From: Hedera helix | Lineage: Eukaryota > Streptophyta > Magnoliopsida > Apiales > Araliaceae | Direction: 5' to 3' | Assembly (NCBI GenBank): GCA_947179155.2 | Contig: OX359280.1 | Span: 10,467,501-10,531,500 of the forward strand | Length of the DNA stretch: 64,000 nucleotides | Part shown: positions 43,426 to 57,169 of the stretch, one piece after another | Position numbering within the stretch: position 1 is the stretch's first letter | Layout of the letters: each line of letters starts with the position of its first letter | Made by a program: the position numbers and the translations under genes | Notes under the pieces: model-generated | What the model was told of the DNA's origin: nothing | Database searches by the model: none | The model's input: only the letters and a program-made list of their open reading frames with translations

Positions 43426-45194
43426 TGTTAAAGTTTATGCCCTAGAGACCAATTATTTGATGTAATTGCTTAACTTTTCTCGATATTATATTTGATTGAA
43501 TAAATGATATTATTTATTATGTTTTTATTTACTGCGTTATATAAATTTTAACATAATAAAAGTCCTTAGAATAGTGATACAAATTATATAGCTTCAAGTA
43601 TGTGACTTGAATATGAGATCACATAATTACAATTAGTATCATTACTCTTAAATGTCCCTAGTCGAGTGTCATTGTTAATGGGACAATAATGATGCATTAA
43701 GACTAATATGTAGATTAACTGATGGCCAATTCTCATTGGTCATAAATATATGAGATATTGAGTCAATGCATAGATACGTGTTAGAGAACAATGTACTGGA
43801 CAGACCCACTATGAGAATTCTACATGGAGCATTATGCAAAGTGTCATAAGAAATTCTTATAGTGACAATGATGTAATGATCCTCCAACCTGAAGTCACTA
43901 TATTATTACACGAGAATTTGTGTACTTTGATATCATCCAAGGTCACATTTAATAGGGTGGACAATAAAGGTGGTTATTGGGTATATCATGAATCTTGTGA
44001 GGAATAAAAGTGATCTAGATGAAATTTAACCCTCCTATAAATTAGGGAGTGATATCCATAGGCCTCTTGATTGAGTAGGACTATGAAATGCATGGCCATG
44101 CTCAAATATTGATTTGTTTCATATAGTCTACTCATTGATCAAGAAAACTCCGATTAAATTATGAAGAGTATGACACATTCCATGCCTCGAGTTTAATCTA
44201 GGATATAAGGTTAAAAGGATTAAATTACATTGAAACATTGGTCACGAAAAGGTTGTATCAAATCACCGATCTTATTATTATTTGGGTAACATTGATGCAT
44301 TACTAGATGCCGCTCACTGTTTATAATTTTATAATATGATTTTAAAATTATTGCCAACATAATAACAACCTATATGGTCACACACTTAGAACGTATTTAA
44401 AAAAAAATTAATTTAAATTGTAAGTATTTTAAATATGTCAATATTATTGATAGTATTTAAAAATTATGAATTTAAATTAATAGGATAATTTGTATATATG
44501 TGTATTAATTAAGTAAAACTTAATAAAAATATAATATATATAAATTCAGATTTTATTTTTCTATTTATTTTAGATTTTGGTTAATTCCTATTAATTGCTA
44601 TATATACATGATATATCAGTAGTTTTAAGTATGTAAGGAAAAACTAAAACCCTAGCCGCTTTCAGAAAGAGGCTAGAGAGAAAAATAGTTCAGAAATCCT
44701 AATCTTGGTGGCTAGTAGCACAAATCCCTTTTGCTGCAGATTGTGTGACGATTCGAGGAGCGTTCGTGTGGATACCGTCGAGACGCAGTCGCTGGATTGC
44801 GTTGAAGATTCGAAGCCATTTCAAAATTCCATCGTCTCCTGTCCATCTCGGAAAATCGGTAAAATATATGTCTAGTTTATTTTAATTATATTAAACCGAA
44901 TCTTCATGCTTCTAATCCAATTAGAACATAAGTTATATTGTTCTTCCACCTTATAGGATACGATTAACAGAAACCATATACATGCATATATTACAGATTT
45001 CCAGAATACACATACATGTAGAATATCATATATTTAAATTCAGATCGGTAAACATACATCATCATATATCATATATATCGACTACAATTAAATCACGTAA
45101 TCTGAATTAATTGTTTCGCAAGTAGCTCTGATAGCACTGTAGGATTTCGGATCATAAAAGCAGCGGAATTTCAAAACTTTTCCGAAATCCTACA
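43426..45194 (+). repeat. Rearranged copia LTR inserted in the leader of element Y
   Basis: Starts TGTTAAAGTTTATGCCCTAG, with a TATA box near 44600 and AAACCCTAGCCGC leader text, all in plus orientation. Towards the right, 45119-45140 reads as a reverse-strand PBS (GCTCTGATAGCA). Then 45142-45194 is an inverted repeat (TGTAGGATTTCGGA...TCCGAAATCCTACA). So two LTR ends appear joined in opposite orientation. The flanks are ATTTT and TTTTT, a possible imperfect duplication. The 70-codon frame at 43675-43887 is not convincing. Confidence 0.5.
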
Positions 45195-46790
45195 TTTTTT
45201 AATTATTTATTAATTAAAAATAAAGAATTTATTTTGAATAATTTTATAATTCAAATAAAAGATTTATTTTAAACATGAAATTAGATTTTATGCAACTTTA
45301 AATTGCCCATTAAATGATACCAATATATATATGGAATGATTTATTTAATTTATGAGATGAATATTATTTATTAATATATATGTTGATATATATGATAATA
45401 AATGAGATTGATTATAGACTATTGACCAATATGATTAGATTTATATTATATGGATGCATTGAATAAATGAGTTTTAATAAATGGGATCTGCGTACCTCGT
45501 CTTTTCTAATTTTTCTGATGTAAAATTCTATCTCTCTCCTATGTACTTCCACTTGATTGCTGATCAAAGTTTCTATTTTATGAAAATAGTTTGTAATATG
45601 ATTAGTTAGAATTATTTTGAAGAATTAGAGCCGAAGAGCAAGGAGCGCATGAAGACCCAATTGTAACGGAGTCCGGGTTAAATGTAACAGTTACATTTAT
45701 GTATTTATTCTTGCACCCTAAGTTTGACCAATTGGTTTATTTGGTGGCTCAAATAAACCAAAGTAGAATAAAAATCTATAATCAATCCAAGTATAATATA
45801 GTATTCTATATGTGCATGCTTAATATATATTTATTATAGATTATACAAACATGCTTCACATGTTAAATAATATGACGCGTATTTTATATATATGTGTGCA
45901 TGCACGCTAAACAAGATGAGACAATTAATATTAACAAACCTCTAATTATGTAAAATAAATATTATTTATAAAATGAATTAAAAGGTTTAATTCATGAATT
46001 TAAGGAGTTTAATTCAGTTAAATAAAATTTGAATGGTTCTAATTTATTTATTCTATAACTCATAATATTAAGTTGTAACGTTCAAAGGTATTTATTAAAA
46101 ATATCGAACATCGCCTTCTAGCATAGTAAAACGATAGAGTATCAAATAATCATTAGAAGTTTATTGTGTGTCACAAGGCTTATATTAAAATTTTGAGATA
46201 TTGTTTTATCACATTTGATGTTTATAAAAGAATTGAACATTACTGTTTTGTTGTGTCACACAAGGACAATCTTTTTCTCTTCAAATATAAGAAAATGCTA
46301 AGCTGGACTTAACTTAGATAATTTTGATTTAGATGTGTCACACATGATCTTAATAATCCAAGAGGCAAAATAAAAGGAGTTACATGTTGATGTAATTGAT
46401 AAAAGTTATCTACCTATTTATTTATATATAGTTTGTTGTGTCACACAAGGTTATATACATTTGAAATAAGATCCTTATTCTCACTAGTGAATCTTTAATT
46501 AGATTTGTCGAACTATATAGAGGAGGATAATATAGTTTGAAGAAAATAGTGGGAGACACTACTTTAAATAAAGACCTAATTTATTTTGGTAATTAATAAA
46601 ATGAATGCATGATAATCTTGTTATTAATCCACTTAAAGAATATTGTTATGTTTAATTCACTAACACTACATAGCATATTAGATGCTAACAATTAATCGAA
46701 CCGAATTATTTGGATTGAGTAAACAAATTTGAGAATAGTTCTCAATACTGAAAAGCTAGCAAATGTCCTTAATTTGCCCATTCCTGCAAA
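45195..46790 (+). other. Leader of copia element Y, part 2
   Basis: Non-coding AT-rich DNA, homologous in inverted orientation to 35754-36650 and 29171-29702 of element X. The phrase GTGTCACACAAGG (46253, 46440) recurs. No gene is supported. Confidence 0.6.
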
Positions 46791-46829
46791 CGTTGTAGAT
46801 TAAGCCTCTGAGGAAGAGATTACTATTTT

Positions 46830-47430
46830 AAGAAATGGCAAGACGATGCAAAGGTGGCTCAATGCATCATGCTCGCATCCATAAGTATCGAGTTACAGCG
46901 TCAATGCGAGAATATGGATGTACCTACTATATTACTACACATTCAACAGTTGTATGGTGAGCAAAGTAGGTCAACTAGATATAAGATATCTGAGGAGCTC
47001 TTCCAATTTATAATAATCAATGACACTACAGTAAAAGACACATGTCCTAAAGATGATCAATTCGATTGATCAATTAGGACAACAAGTTTTGTCAATGATA
47101 GAGAGTTGAGTCAAGGTTCGATCTTGCAGTCACTCACTGACTCATATTCATAATTAGTTGTGAACTTCAAAAATTAATAAGCTAGATGTCAGTTTAACTG
47201 ATTTGCTTACTATGTTGAAGATTGTTGAGAGTCACTTTCCTTTATAGAAAAATCAAGTCTTTCTCGTAGATGAATCTTTTAAACGAAGGAATATGGCCAA
47301 AGATATTTCTGAGGAGTCAGAAAGAGTAGAAGGCAAAAGGAAGGCTAAACATAGGACATAAATAAAAGTGATCTCGATGGAAAAGAAGTTTGCTTTCATT
47401 GCGATAAGTTGGGACACTAGAAGAACAACT
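46830..47430 (+). pseudogene. Ty1/copia gag fragment (element Y)
   Basis: The text reads AQCIMLASISIELQRQCENM, then HIQQLYGEQSRSTRYKISEE, a LDQLGQQVLS-like part after a frame change, and a zinc-knuckle remnant CFHCDKLGH followed by a stop (47391-47420). These are copia gag (UBN2-type) phrases, and the fragment is the plus-strand counterpart of 28543-29170. Stops and shifts make it a pseudogene. Nothing of pol follows. Confidence 0.75.
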
Positions 47431-47440
47431 ACAAGAGAGT

Positions 47441-48140
47441 TGCAGTAGTTAGAGTCACTCATCAGATAAGTCACTCTGCGAAGTTATATCTCTGTGTTCT
47501 TGCTCTATCATTTAGTTGTTCTACGATTCTAAAGTATCTTTTAGCCATTCTGAGATTCGGTTCTTTGTCTGTAGTCACTCTATGATCTTGAAGTTTCCTT
47601 TAGTCACTTTGCAATTAGGTTCTTACATTTTGCTATGCAATTTTGTCAAACATGCTTAGTTCACTCTGCGATCTCAGAGAACTAAGTCTTCAGCTCTACG
47701 AACATGGACTTTTCGTCTATTTCAAGTGCTCACTCTACTCTTTGGATCAACCTAACAGATTTGATCCCTAAGTCCTTCTACAATGATTATCTATTTAAGG
47801 ACTTTATAATAACATTCTATCATTTGGATCAACCAAATAATTTTGATCTATAGGTCCTTGTACAATGATTACTTCTGTAAGGACTTTACGATATGACTTG
47901 TTTTTTTTATAAATATTCATTCAGATCTTCATCATCATATCATCATTAAATCCAAACACCAAAGATTATCATAAATGCATTAACAAATATTGTTTGTTTT
48001 TCTTTTACAAATATTCATTAAGATCTTTTGTCATTGTGTCATCATTAAATGCAATCATCATGGATTAACATAAATGTACTAACATAATATAACACACAGA
48101 GGATTTCCTATGCTAGTTAAGAGGAATTTATGTTTATGAG
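47441..48140 (-). repeat. Repeat fragment related to 32573-33740
   Basis: The inverse text shares GTACAAGGACCTATAGATCAAA and TCTGTTAGGTTGATCC with the putative copia LTR in the Athila-like element. It also holds an internal duplication (AAATCCAAACACCAAAG and AAATGCAATCATCATGG segments, near 47945-48075). It joins the Y gag directly. Class uncertain. Confidence 0.35.
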
Positions 48141-48500
48141 AAACCTTCTTCAACAACCCATAATCTAAATAGGGTCCAAACACCATTAAAAATAACTAGG
48201 ATGCTTAGAGAGCCCAAAATAAAGATATAAACAACTAATCATGCGAAAATAACAATATGCCAAAATAAGGGGAATGATGATGAAAAAGTGTGAAAATGGA
48301 CCCTGAGAGTAAGAAATCTTCAAACTTTGATGGCTTTTTCCTTTTCTTCAAGCCTTTAATTAACCTTTGATGATATATTGAGTTATTTGATAAGAAAAAT
48401 AATAGATCTATGATTTTAAGTCTTTTTAGGAGGTTTTTCTCTCTATTTGCATGTTTCTCTATCTATTTATTCTTTTCCCCCCTTTTTTTCTCCTGTTTAT
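48141..48500. other. Unassigned repeat-like region
   Basis: No gene or terminal motif recognised. Pyrimidine-rich text at 48420-48500, read on the minus strand, resembles an LTR leader (TATAAACAGGAG), so an LTR remnant is possible. Confidence 0.3.
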
Positions 48501-48702
48501 AAAAAAAAATCATCCAATATAGCCCAAAATGGTCAGGCGCCACCATGGTGGCACTAAGATACCAATATGGTGGTGCCCAATTGGGCCTCACTTCTCCCCT
48601 TTCATCTCATGTACTAATGTGACGCCCTAAATTTGAGTACTAATACTTCGAACTCAGTGTTCACGATTCAATATAACTATATCATACATACATCCCAAAA
48701 AT
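48501..48702. repeat. Left copy of the 202-bp direct duplication
   Basis: Matches 50121-50322 at a constant offset of 1620 with about four differences. It spans the edge of the minus-strand LTR (TGTGACGCCC at 48618) and the perfect palindrome GCCACCATGGTGGC. Confidence 0.9.
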
Positions 48703-49022
48703 GGGTTAAATGCAAATAAGTCCCTTGAACTATAGGGTTTTTGGACTTTGAGCCCCCTTTTTTTGGTCAATGCAAACCGAGCCCCATAATATTTAAATAT
48801 TTGGATATTGAGCCCCCAGGTGCCACATGTGCGTTGACTGTCCACGTGGCACATGTGGCACCAATGACGTGTCATCTTATTTGAATTTAATGAAAAAATG
48901 TGCTTCCCCCAAGATTTAAACTTATGACCTCAAATTTGAACTTTAAAACATTTAACCACTCAAGCAACATGAGCCTATTGTTCAGATTACTCAAGAAATA
49001 AATGATATTCCCATGTACCAGC

Positions 49023-49798
<776 letters not shown>

Positions 49799-49855
49799 GG
49801 CTGGTACGTGGGAATATCATTTATTTCTTGAGTAATCTGAACAATAGGCTCATGT

Positions 49856-49922
49856 TGCTGGAGTGGTTAAATGTTTTAAAGTTCAAATTTGAGGTCATGA
49901 GTTCAAATCTTGGGGGAAGCAC
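49856..49922 (+). other. Degenerate tRNA-like segment with box A and box B
   Basis: TGCTGGAGTGG fits box A and GAGTTCAAATC fits box B (GWTCRANNC). The spacing suits a tRNA-derived Pol III promoter. The inverted partner in the left arm (48905-48967) has the same text with changes in both boxes. No tRNA fold with a clear anticodon was confirmed, so this is not a tRNA gene. Confidence 0.45.
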
Positions 49923-50120
49923 ATTTTTTCATTAAATTCAAATAAGATGACACGTCACCGGTGCCACATGTGCGCCACGTGGACAGTCAACGCACATGTG
50001 ACACACGGGGCTCAATATCCAAATATTTAAATAGTATGGGGCTTGGTTTGCATTGACCAAAAAAAGGGGGCTCAAAGTCCAAAAACCCTATAGTTCAAGG
50101 GACTTATTTGCATTTAACCC

Positions 50121-50322
50121 AAAAAAAAATCATCCAATATAGCCCAAAATGGTCAGGTGCCACCATGGTGGCACTAAGATACCAATATGGTGGTGCCCAA
50201 TTGGGCCTCACTTCTCCCCTTTCATCTCATGTACTAATGTGTCGCCCTAAATTTGAGTACTAATACTTCGAACTCAGTGTGCACGATCCAATATAACTAT
50301 ATCATACATACATCCCAAAAAT
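50121..50322. repeat. Right copy of the 202-bp direct duplication
   Basis: See 48501-48702. This copy continues into the LTR fragment at 50238, so it is probably the original locus sequence. Confidence 0.9.
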
Positions 50323-53184
50323 AACACATAATATCTATTGCGGAAAAATAAACATATATTGTTTATACAAAAGGGTTAACTACTAGTCCCAAGGTATGAA
50401 ACCTTATCAAAATACATCACAAAATTAATATATACAATATGATTCGTGTAACATGTAATCAATCTTAAACAAAATATATCAGCAGACAATTATTAATCTA
50501 ACACGTCTACAATTTTATCTTTCCATTGCCTCTTTATCTTTATTTGAACATTCAGTTTTAGTTGCAAAAATTTCATGACATAGCAAGGGTGATCAATTAG
50601 CTTGCTTAACAAGTTTTAAAGAAGTAATACGAGATATGTCATGATTGAATAAGAATTTAATTATTCAATGAATTTAGGAATAAATAACTGAACAGTATGA
50701 TCAATGTGCGAATACTGAATAACAATTGATTTTTTTTAAATGCTGAATGGTCAAATAGACCGTGAACGTCTACTAAGGAGTCAATCTCTTGATTGACCCT
50801 CTTAGGTTACATTTTCAGAACTGTACTTGAGGGGATCAACCTCTCGTACTCTATGTGTATGCATAACATTTATTTTGTATGTATCGTCTATATGATACTT
50901 AGGTTATTCCCCGTTATGGGTTGTTCTTCTCAGTCTAATAATCCGTACCACTATGATTTGGATAGCCTTTAAAATAAATTACACATATGTTTGGCCGAAC
51001 GAGTGGCTTAGACTTCCTTTTTAATTGGTTCATGAATGTAAGAACTTTAAACGATTCACAGTTCAAAAATGGAATATGAATTCAATTGCACTACGTGCGA
51101 AATATTGATGTGGAATAATTTGCAATACAGAATAAGTCAAGGTTTAGGAATTTGCTCAATATAAATTTGAGTAAGGTTAGAGAAACTTGTCTTTCTGTCG
51201 AGTTACAAATAATTCTCTTAACTTAATTTCCTTTGAAAGACCTAACATAAATAATGTTGCTCTATCAATTAGTACAACACAAAATTATTCATTTGACCGC
51301 TTATTTACTTTATTTATCTAGTATTTATATCAATTAGGATAATCACATAACACACACACAATTCAATTTCATATCATTTATCCTTATAGAAATATTTAAT
51401 TGTACCTAGGGTAATAATTTAATTTGCTAATATCACTCATTCTTAAGTAATATTAATTTATTAAACTTAAAACATCTATATTCCATTCATTTAAACCTTC
51501 AAACAATTAATTATAATTGTTTAAGTAATTACGTTATTATTTACCATCACTTAATTGATAAATAATTATCCATGTCACCTTTATTTATTATTTAATGTTA
51601 ATTAAATAATAAATAATAAAATTTTTAACCTTATTTCCTTTAATTATTATTTATTGTTAATTAAATAATAATTAATCAATTAATTAACCTTACTTATTAT
51701 TTAATATTAATTAAATAATAAATAATTAGTTTAATTCTTTAAATATTCATTAATTAATCATCCTTATTTAATAATAAATAATAACTTTGTCAACTCTATC
51801 TTCCTTTAATTATTATTATTTAATATTAATAATAATAATAAATTAATTATCTTTACTTATTATTTAATATCAATTAAATAATAAATAATTAATTTATTAA
51901 CTTTATTATTCTTTAATTATTATTTAATGTTGATTAAATAATTGTTAATAAATTAATTAACCTTACTTATTATTTAATGTTAATTAAATAAAAATAATTA
52001 GTTTAATAATTTAAGTATTCTTTAATTATTATTTAATGTTAATTATTTAATCATCCTTATTTATTATTTAATACAAACTAAATAATAAATAATGGGTGTA
52101 ATAACTTAATTACCCTTAAATTATTGGCTACTGTTAATTAAATAATAATTAATTATCTTTACTTATTATTTAATAATAAGTAATTAGTTAACAGCTTAAT
52201 TACTCTCTAATTATTATTTAATATTACTTAAATAATAATTTAATCAATTAATTATCCTTAAATATTAATTAAATAATAAATAATCAGTTTAATTATTATT
52301 TAGTAGTAAATAATAATTAATTATGTACTATTATTATTTAGTAAGGTATTAATCAATCATTAATTTTAATAAATACCAAATGACATCATAATTATCCAAA
52401 TTAAATTTTATAATACTCTTTATTAAATTTTAAAAATATTTTGTTTTTGACCCGACCTAAAAACCAGTTAAACAAGACCCGAACCGGGCCCCACAATCTA
52501 AAATAAACCAGATCGACCAGGTTTTTTTTTATTTTTTTTGTAGTAGCGGTGTACTTTCCAGATTTTTCAGATTTGGCCTCCTTTGTACAAACTTGAATAA
52601 AATGAAATCTTCGAGTCTGATTAACCTCAAATTAGTCTTGTTGGATTCGTATCTTTCTTAACTATAAGATTTCATCATCGAAATGTAAATTTGGACACAT
52701 TTTGTTACTGAAAATAGCCAATAAGTGGACTGTTGTGCATAGACTTTTAATAATGAGGTGTTTTTGATCAAAATTTATATTTTACTCATTTTAAATCATT
52801 TTTACATGATTCTACAGAGGTTATGCTCTTAACTTACATATTTAACATTTCAAGGAAGATAATCACGAAAATCATTTGTAAGTTTCAAAATGAAAAACTA
52901 CAGTCCAAACGTTTGATTTAGTTCGTTGGTAAAAATAATTTCTTAGGTTTTTGTCAATTTTTTCAACATAAATGTATATAAATACATATCTTAAGTTCAT
53001 GAAACTCTACCTTAATATGTCTCGTATAGTTGTAAGTAAAAAGAGTTTCAAATTTTGTTTTCTAATATAAAAATCATATTATGTACATAGAAGACATGAA
53101 AACTAGGGTTTTTAGAATACCTTTTTGATTTAGATGCCATTTTCCTTTACCAAAGTACGAGATAAAACTAGATGGCATCAATGG
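50238..53184 (-). repeat. Chromovirus-type LTR fragment (minus), cut by the young chromovirus
   Basis: The left edge TGTGTCGCCC is the minus-strand LTR end (GGGCGACACA). Text near 50575-50620 (ATGACATAGCAAGGGTGATC, GCTTGCTTAACAAG) parallels the young element's LTR. No PBS lies to the left, so it is a 3' or solo LTR. It is AT-rich from 51400 to 52400, with many TTATTATTTAAT inverted-repeat words, and GGGTC/GACCC-rich at 52448-52496. It is interrupted at 53185; the rest is beyond the window. No gene is supported. Confidence 0.7.
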
Positions 53185-56100
53185 TGTGACGACCCCAAAT
53201 TCGGGTTCCATAACCTCGAGTTTGGTTCTCACTATTCAACACATTACTAACAATTAAATACATACATTGCATTTAAATATCGCGGAATAATACATATTGG
53301 TTCCCTTCAAAAGGTTACAATACCAGGGTCTATCAACCTTAACATAATAACAGTTCCTATCACAAGGAATTACAAAAGGTTTAACAACCGTAAATACATA
53401 ATTAAAGATCTAATTAGCATGCATAAGCTAACTTAAGCTCTGGCTTTTCCTTTTCCTTTATCCTTCTTTGAGCAATCAGGATTATCTGAAAAATGGTTCA
53501 TGATATAGTAAGAATGAGCAACTAGTTTGCTCAGCAAGTTTAGAACAATCATATAGATTTAATATATCATGAATGAATGGGAAATATCAACAATGATTCA
53601 ACAATAGATATAACAATTGTGAATGAAACAGGATTCAAATTTTAATAAACAGAATATTTGAATCTTAAAATGCTGAGTGGTCACTAAGGACCCTGAACTA
53701 ACTAGGGTATAATAGAGTTTCCTCTGACCCTTTGAGTTGTTTGGTTTTCAAGGGGATCAGCCTATTCAACCCGCTGTATATGCATTACATTTAGTCACTG
53801 GCGCCCAAAGTCGGTTTCCCGACACAAAATCCCCTAATTTAGGGTTGTTCAATTCTCAGACTTAATATAAGAAATCCGCACCCAACAATGGTTTGGATAA
53901 GCTTTTAAAAGTATTCAAGTTATTGAATTTAGAAAAGCAATGTCTAGCTGAACTATTAGCTTCAGACATTTTTAATACAGTTCATGAATCAAGAACTAAC
54001 AAGCTTTAAATGCACTAAGTGCGATTGTATAAACAATATGGATGTGGAATAATTTTAAATAATTAAACCACTTCAAGCTTTAACAATAAATACAAGTATG
54101 GAAACTTGTTCAACGATAATAATTGAGTAGGGTTAGAGAACTTGCCTGTTTGCTCAGCTACAATAATTGTCTAGCTTTAACTAACTTGCTTTGAAAGACC
54201 TAACATTAATAAAGTCGGTCTAATAATTAGTAAGACGTATTTGCATAACTATATGCTTAATAACGAACTTATTTACCACATAAGTACTAACACATAAATT
54301 ACATTAGTCAAAACAATGTTATTAACCTTATAGACCCTCAATCATATTAGGTTAATAATTTAATAAGTTAGAAAATATTTTACTTAAGTGTTGGACACTT
54401 ATTAAACCTTTAAACAACTTATTATAATTGTTTAATTAAATTCAATTTATTTTATTAACTCAATCTCTTTTTAATTACTATTTAATATTGATTTAATAGA
54501 AATTAATTAATTAACTCTAGTTATTATTTAAAATAAATAATAACTAATTGTACTTACTTATTATTTAATTATAATTAAATAATAAATAATTATTAACTTA
54601 GTTTTAATCTTATTTAATTTAATGTTAATCAACCAATAATTAACTAAGTAATTAACCTTACTTATTATTTAATTAAGGAAATTAAATAATAGTTTACTAA
54701 TCTTAATCCTCTTTAATTATTATTTAATGTCAATTAAATAATAATTAATTATTTAATTAATTTTAATTATTATTTAAGGTTAAATAATAATCAAATCATT
54801 CTTATTTATTATTTAAATTAAATAATAAATTATTACTCTAATAACTTAATTTCCATTAATCGTTATTTAATGTTAATTAAATAATAATTAATTACTTAAT
54901 TATCCTTATTTATTATTTAATAATTTTTAAATAATAAATAATTAATTTATAAATTTTATCTCTCTTTAAGTATTATTTAATAGGCATTTAATAATAATTA
55001 CTAATTTATCATCTTTATTTATTATTAACATTTAAAATAATAAATAAATAATAAATTTATTTAACTTAACCATGGTTTAGCTAACTAGATTAATATTTAA
55101 AATATTTAAATATTAAACTTAATGAAAAATATCCTCCCCAATATTATTTTTGTATTATTATTATTTTTGTTATAATTTTAAATAAATTTTTAAATATTTA
55201 AATTAATTAAAATTAACCCGAATGGCATTTTCGTAAATAAGTTGAAAAACCGGACCGATGGCAATTTCGTAAATAATCAGAAAACTGATCGAAGGGCAAA
55301 ATGGTAATTCTGCCAAGAAAAACGCGGAGGGGCATAAATGTAATTTTGCCGGAAACAGTTCTCGCGCATGGCGCGCGTTACCAGTTTTTCGGACCAAAAC
55401 GGCGTCGTTTTTGAAACCCCGGAAATGGCCTCCGCGCATGACGCGCGGAGTAAAATTTCACGGACGCCAAACGACGTCGTTTGGCTCCGCGTCCTCGGTG
55501 AACAGTGGCAGCCGCGCATTGCGCGGAAAGCCTTAAAAAATTTTCTTCCCACAGAACGTGAACAGTAACCAGAAAATACCCACTTTAATAAAAATTATAA
55601 CATCAAGTAAGCTTTAAATGCTCAATAAAAATCCAAAAAAATTACCAATTACCTTATATTAATTTATAACATAAAAAAATAATTTTTCATGATTTAATAT
55701 CATTATTTTTTTATAAAAAATTTTACATCACATAAACTACCATAAATCATAACTTTTTGTATAAAACTCCATTTTGAGTGATTCAAACTTTGTTTTTCTC
55801 ATGATTTAATGTTCTATAATATTAGAACATCAAACCTAAGTTTTATAAAAATATTTTTGGACATAATTTCCAAAACTTGTTTACACACTATTAAATAAAC
55901 ATTTTAGCATATAAAATATACCAAAATACAAACCAAGCATATTAAACTCAAGCATGACATAAATATTACCACTACACATTAATAATCATATTAACATGTT
56001 TATACTAACATGATGATTTATTTAATTTAAAAACAACACTTTATTTAAAATAACTATTACCTTGATTTAATGGCTATTCTTCTTTTTCTCCCAAAGTATG

Positions 56101-57122
56101 TTGTGAAAGAAGATGACATGCACTAGCTTAGCACTCCTTCTCCTTCTTTTGCTCTCTCTCAAAATATTTTGCTCTCAAACTCTCTCTAGCTTGGAAAATG
56201 GAAGAAGAAGAATGACTAACACAATGCTCCTAATTTTGTAAGTATACTTGCAAATATGATAGATACATAATATATCTAATAATTTTAGCCCATCATGCAC
56301 CTATTGAATACTTACACAAGTTAACCACATTAGGTGAAAAGAAGCATGGTGCCCATGTACAAAAAAAAATCAATACAAGCAATCCTTTTTAATTAAATAA
56401 ATGAAAAATCAAATAATAATAATAATAATAAAAATAACACATTCTCTCTCCTCCTTCTTGAAGGCTCTCGGCTGGTGACTTTTGATTTGTCCCAAAATGA
56501 GTGTCACATTCCACTTTTAATTAATTAATAAGTTATTTAATCATTTTTCCAAGTGGGCCAATCATTGGGCTTTAATTTAAAATACCAATTGGGCTTCTAT
56601 TAAATTGTTTGGGCTACTAAATTGTCAAATTTTATTATTCTCCACTTGGGCTACTAATTGACCCATGTTGGGCTAATTTAATAATTTACACATTAATTAT
56701 TCAATCCATGATTAAATAAATAATTATATTGAATAAATAATTAAATATTCTAACCCATAAGTATTAAATTACTAAATGGACTAATAAATATTATTATTAA
56801 TATTTCACATTATTTACATTAATTAATAATCATATTAATTAATTTATTATATTTAATTCACTCATTATATTCAATTTAATTGAATATTTAATTAATAGGA
56901 AACTTATCAATTATTTTGATATTAAAACTTTAGGGTTTGTTCACTAATTTAATAACATATTAGTGACCCCCTTTAATTAATTTTAGTAATTAATTACATA
57001 ATTATTTAATCACATAATTAATTAATCACATAAAAAGATTTAAATAATCTCATAAAACTAACTCGTTGGAAATTAAATTAATATTTTAATTAATAAAAAT
57101 GTGGAAATTCTAGGACATTACA
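53185..57122 (-). repeat. 3' LTR of the chromovirus
   Basis: On the minus strand it begins TGTAATGTCCTAG at 57122 and ends GGGGTCGTCACA at 53185; 3938 bp. AT-rich with TTATTATTTAAT-type words (54400-55080) and cassette copy E at 55363-55526. No gene is supported inside; the frames at 55203-55568 cross the cassette. Confidence 0.92.
55363..55526 (-). repeat. P-Q palindrome cassette, copy E
   Basis: Plus-strand coordinates: P 55363-55377 (CGCGCATGGCGCGCG), Q 55396-55412 (AAAACGGCGTCGTTTTT), P 55432-55448 (CCGCGCATGACGCGCGG), Q 55467-55484 (CCAAACGACGTCGTTTGG, a perfect 18-bp palindrome), P 55512-55526 (CCGCGCATTGCGCGG). Read in the element's direction it is followed by AAATTAC...ATGCCCC units (55213-55345), as in copy B. 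Confidence 0.88.
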
Positions 57123-57139
57123 TTCTCCCCTCCTTATAA
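57123..57139 (-). other. Polypurine tract of the chromovirus
   Basis: On the minus strand TTATAAGGAGGGGAGAA lies directly before the 3' LTR start TGTAATGTCC. Confidence 0.85.
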
Positions 57140-57169
57140 AAATTCCGTCCTCGGAATTGTAAAATAAGG

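Noticed and set aside
49856..49922. A functional tRNA gene
   Set aside because: Box A and B are present but no clear cloverleaf, anticodon loop or acceptor stem was found.
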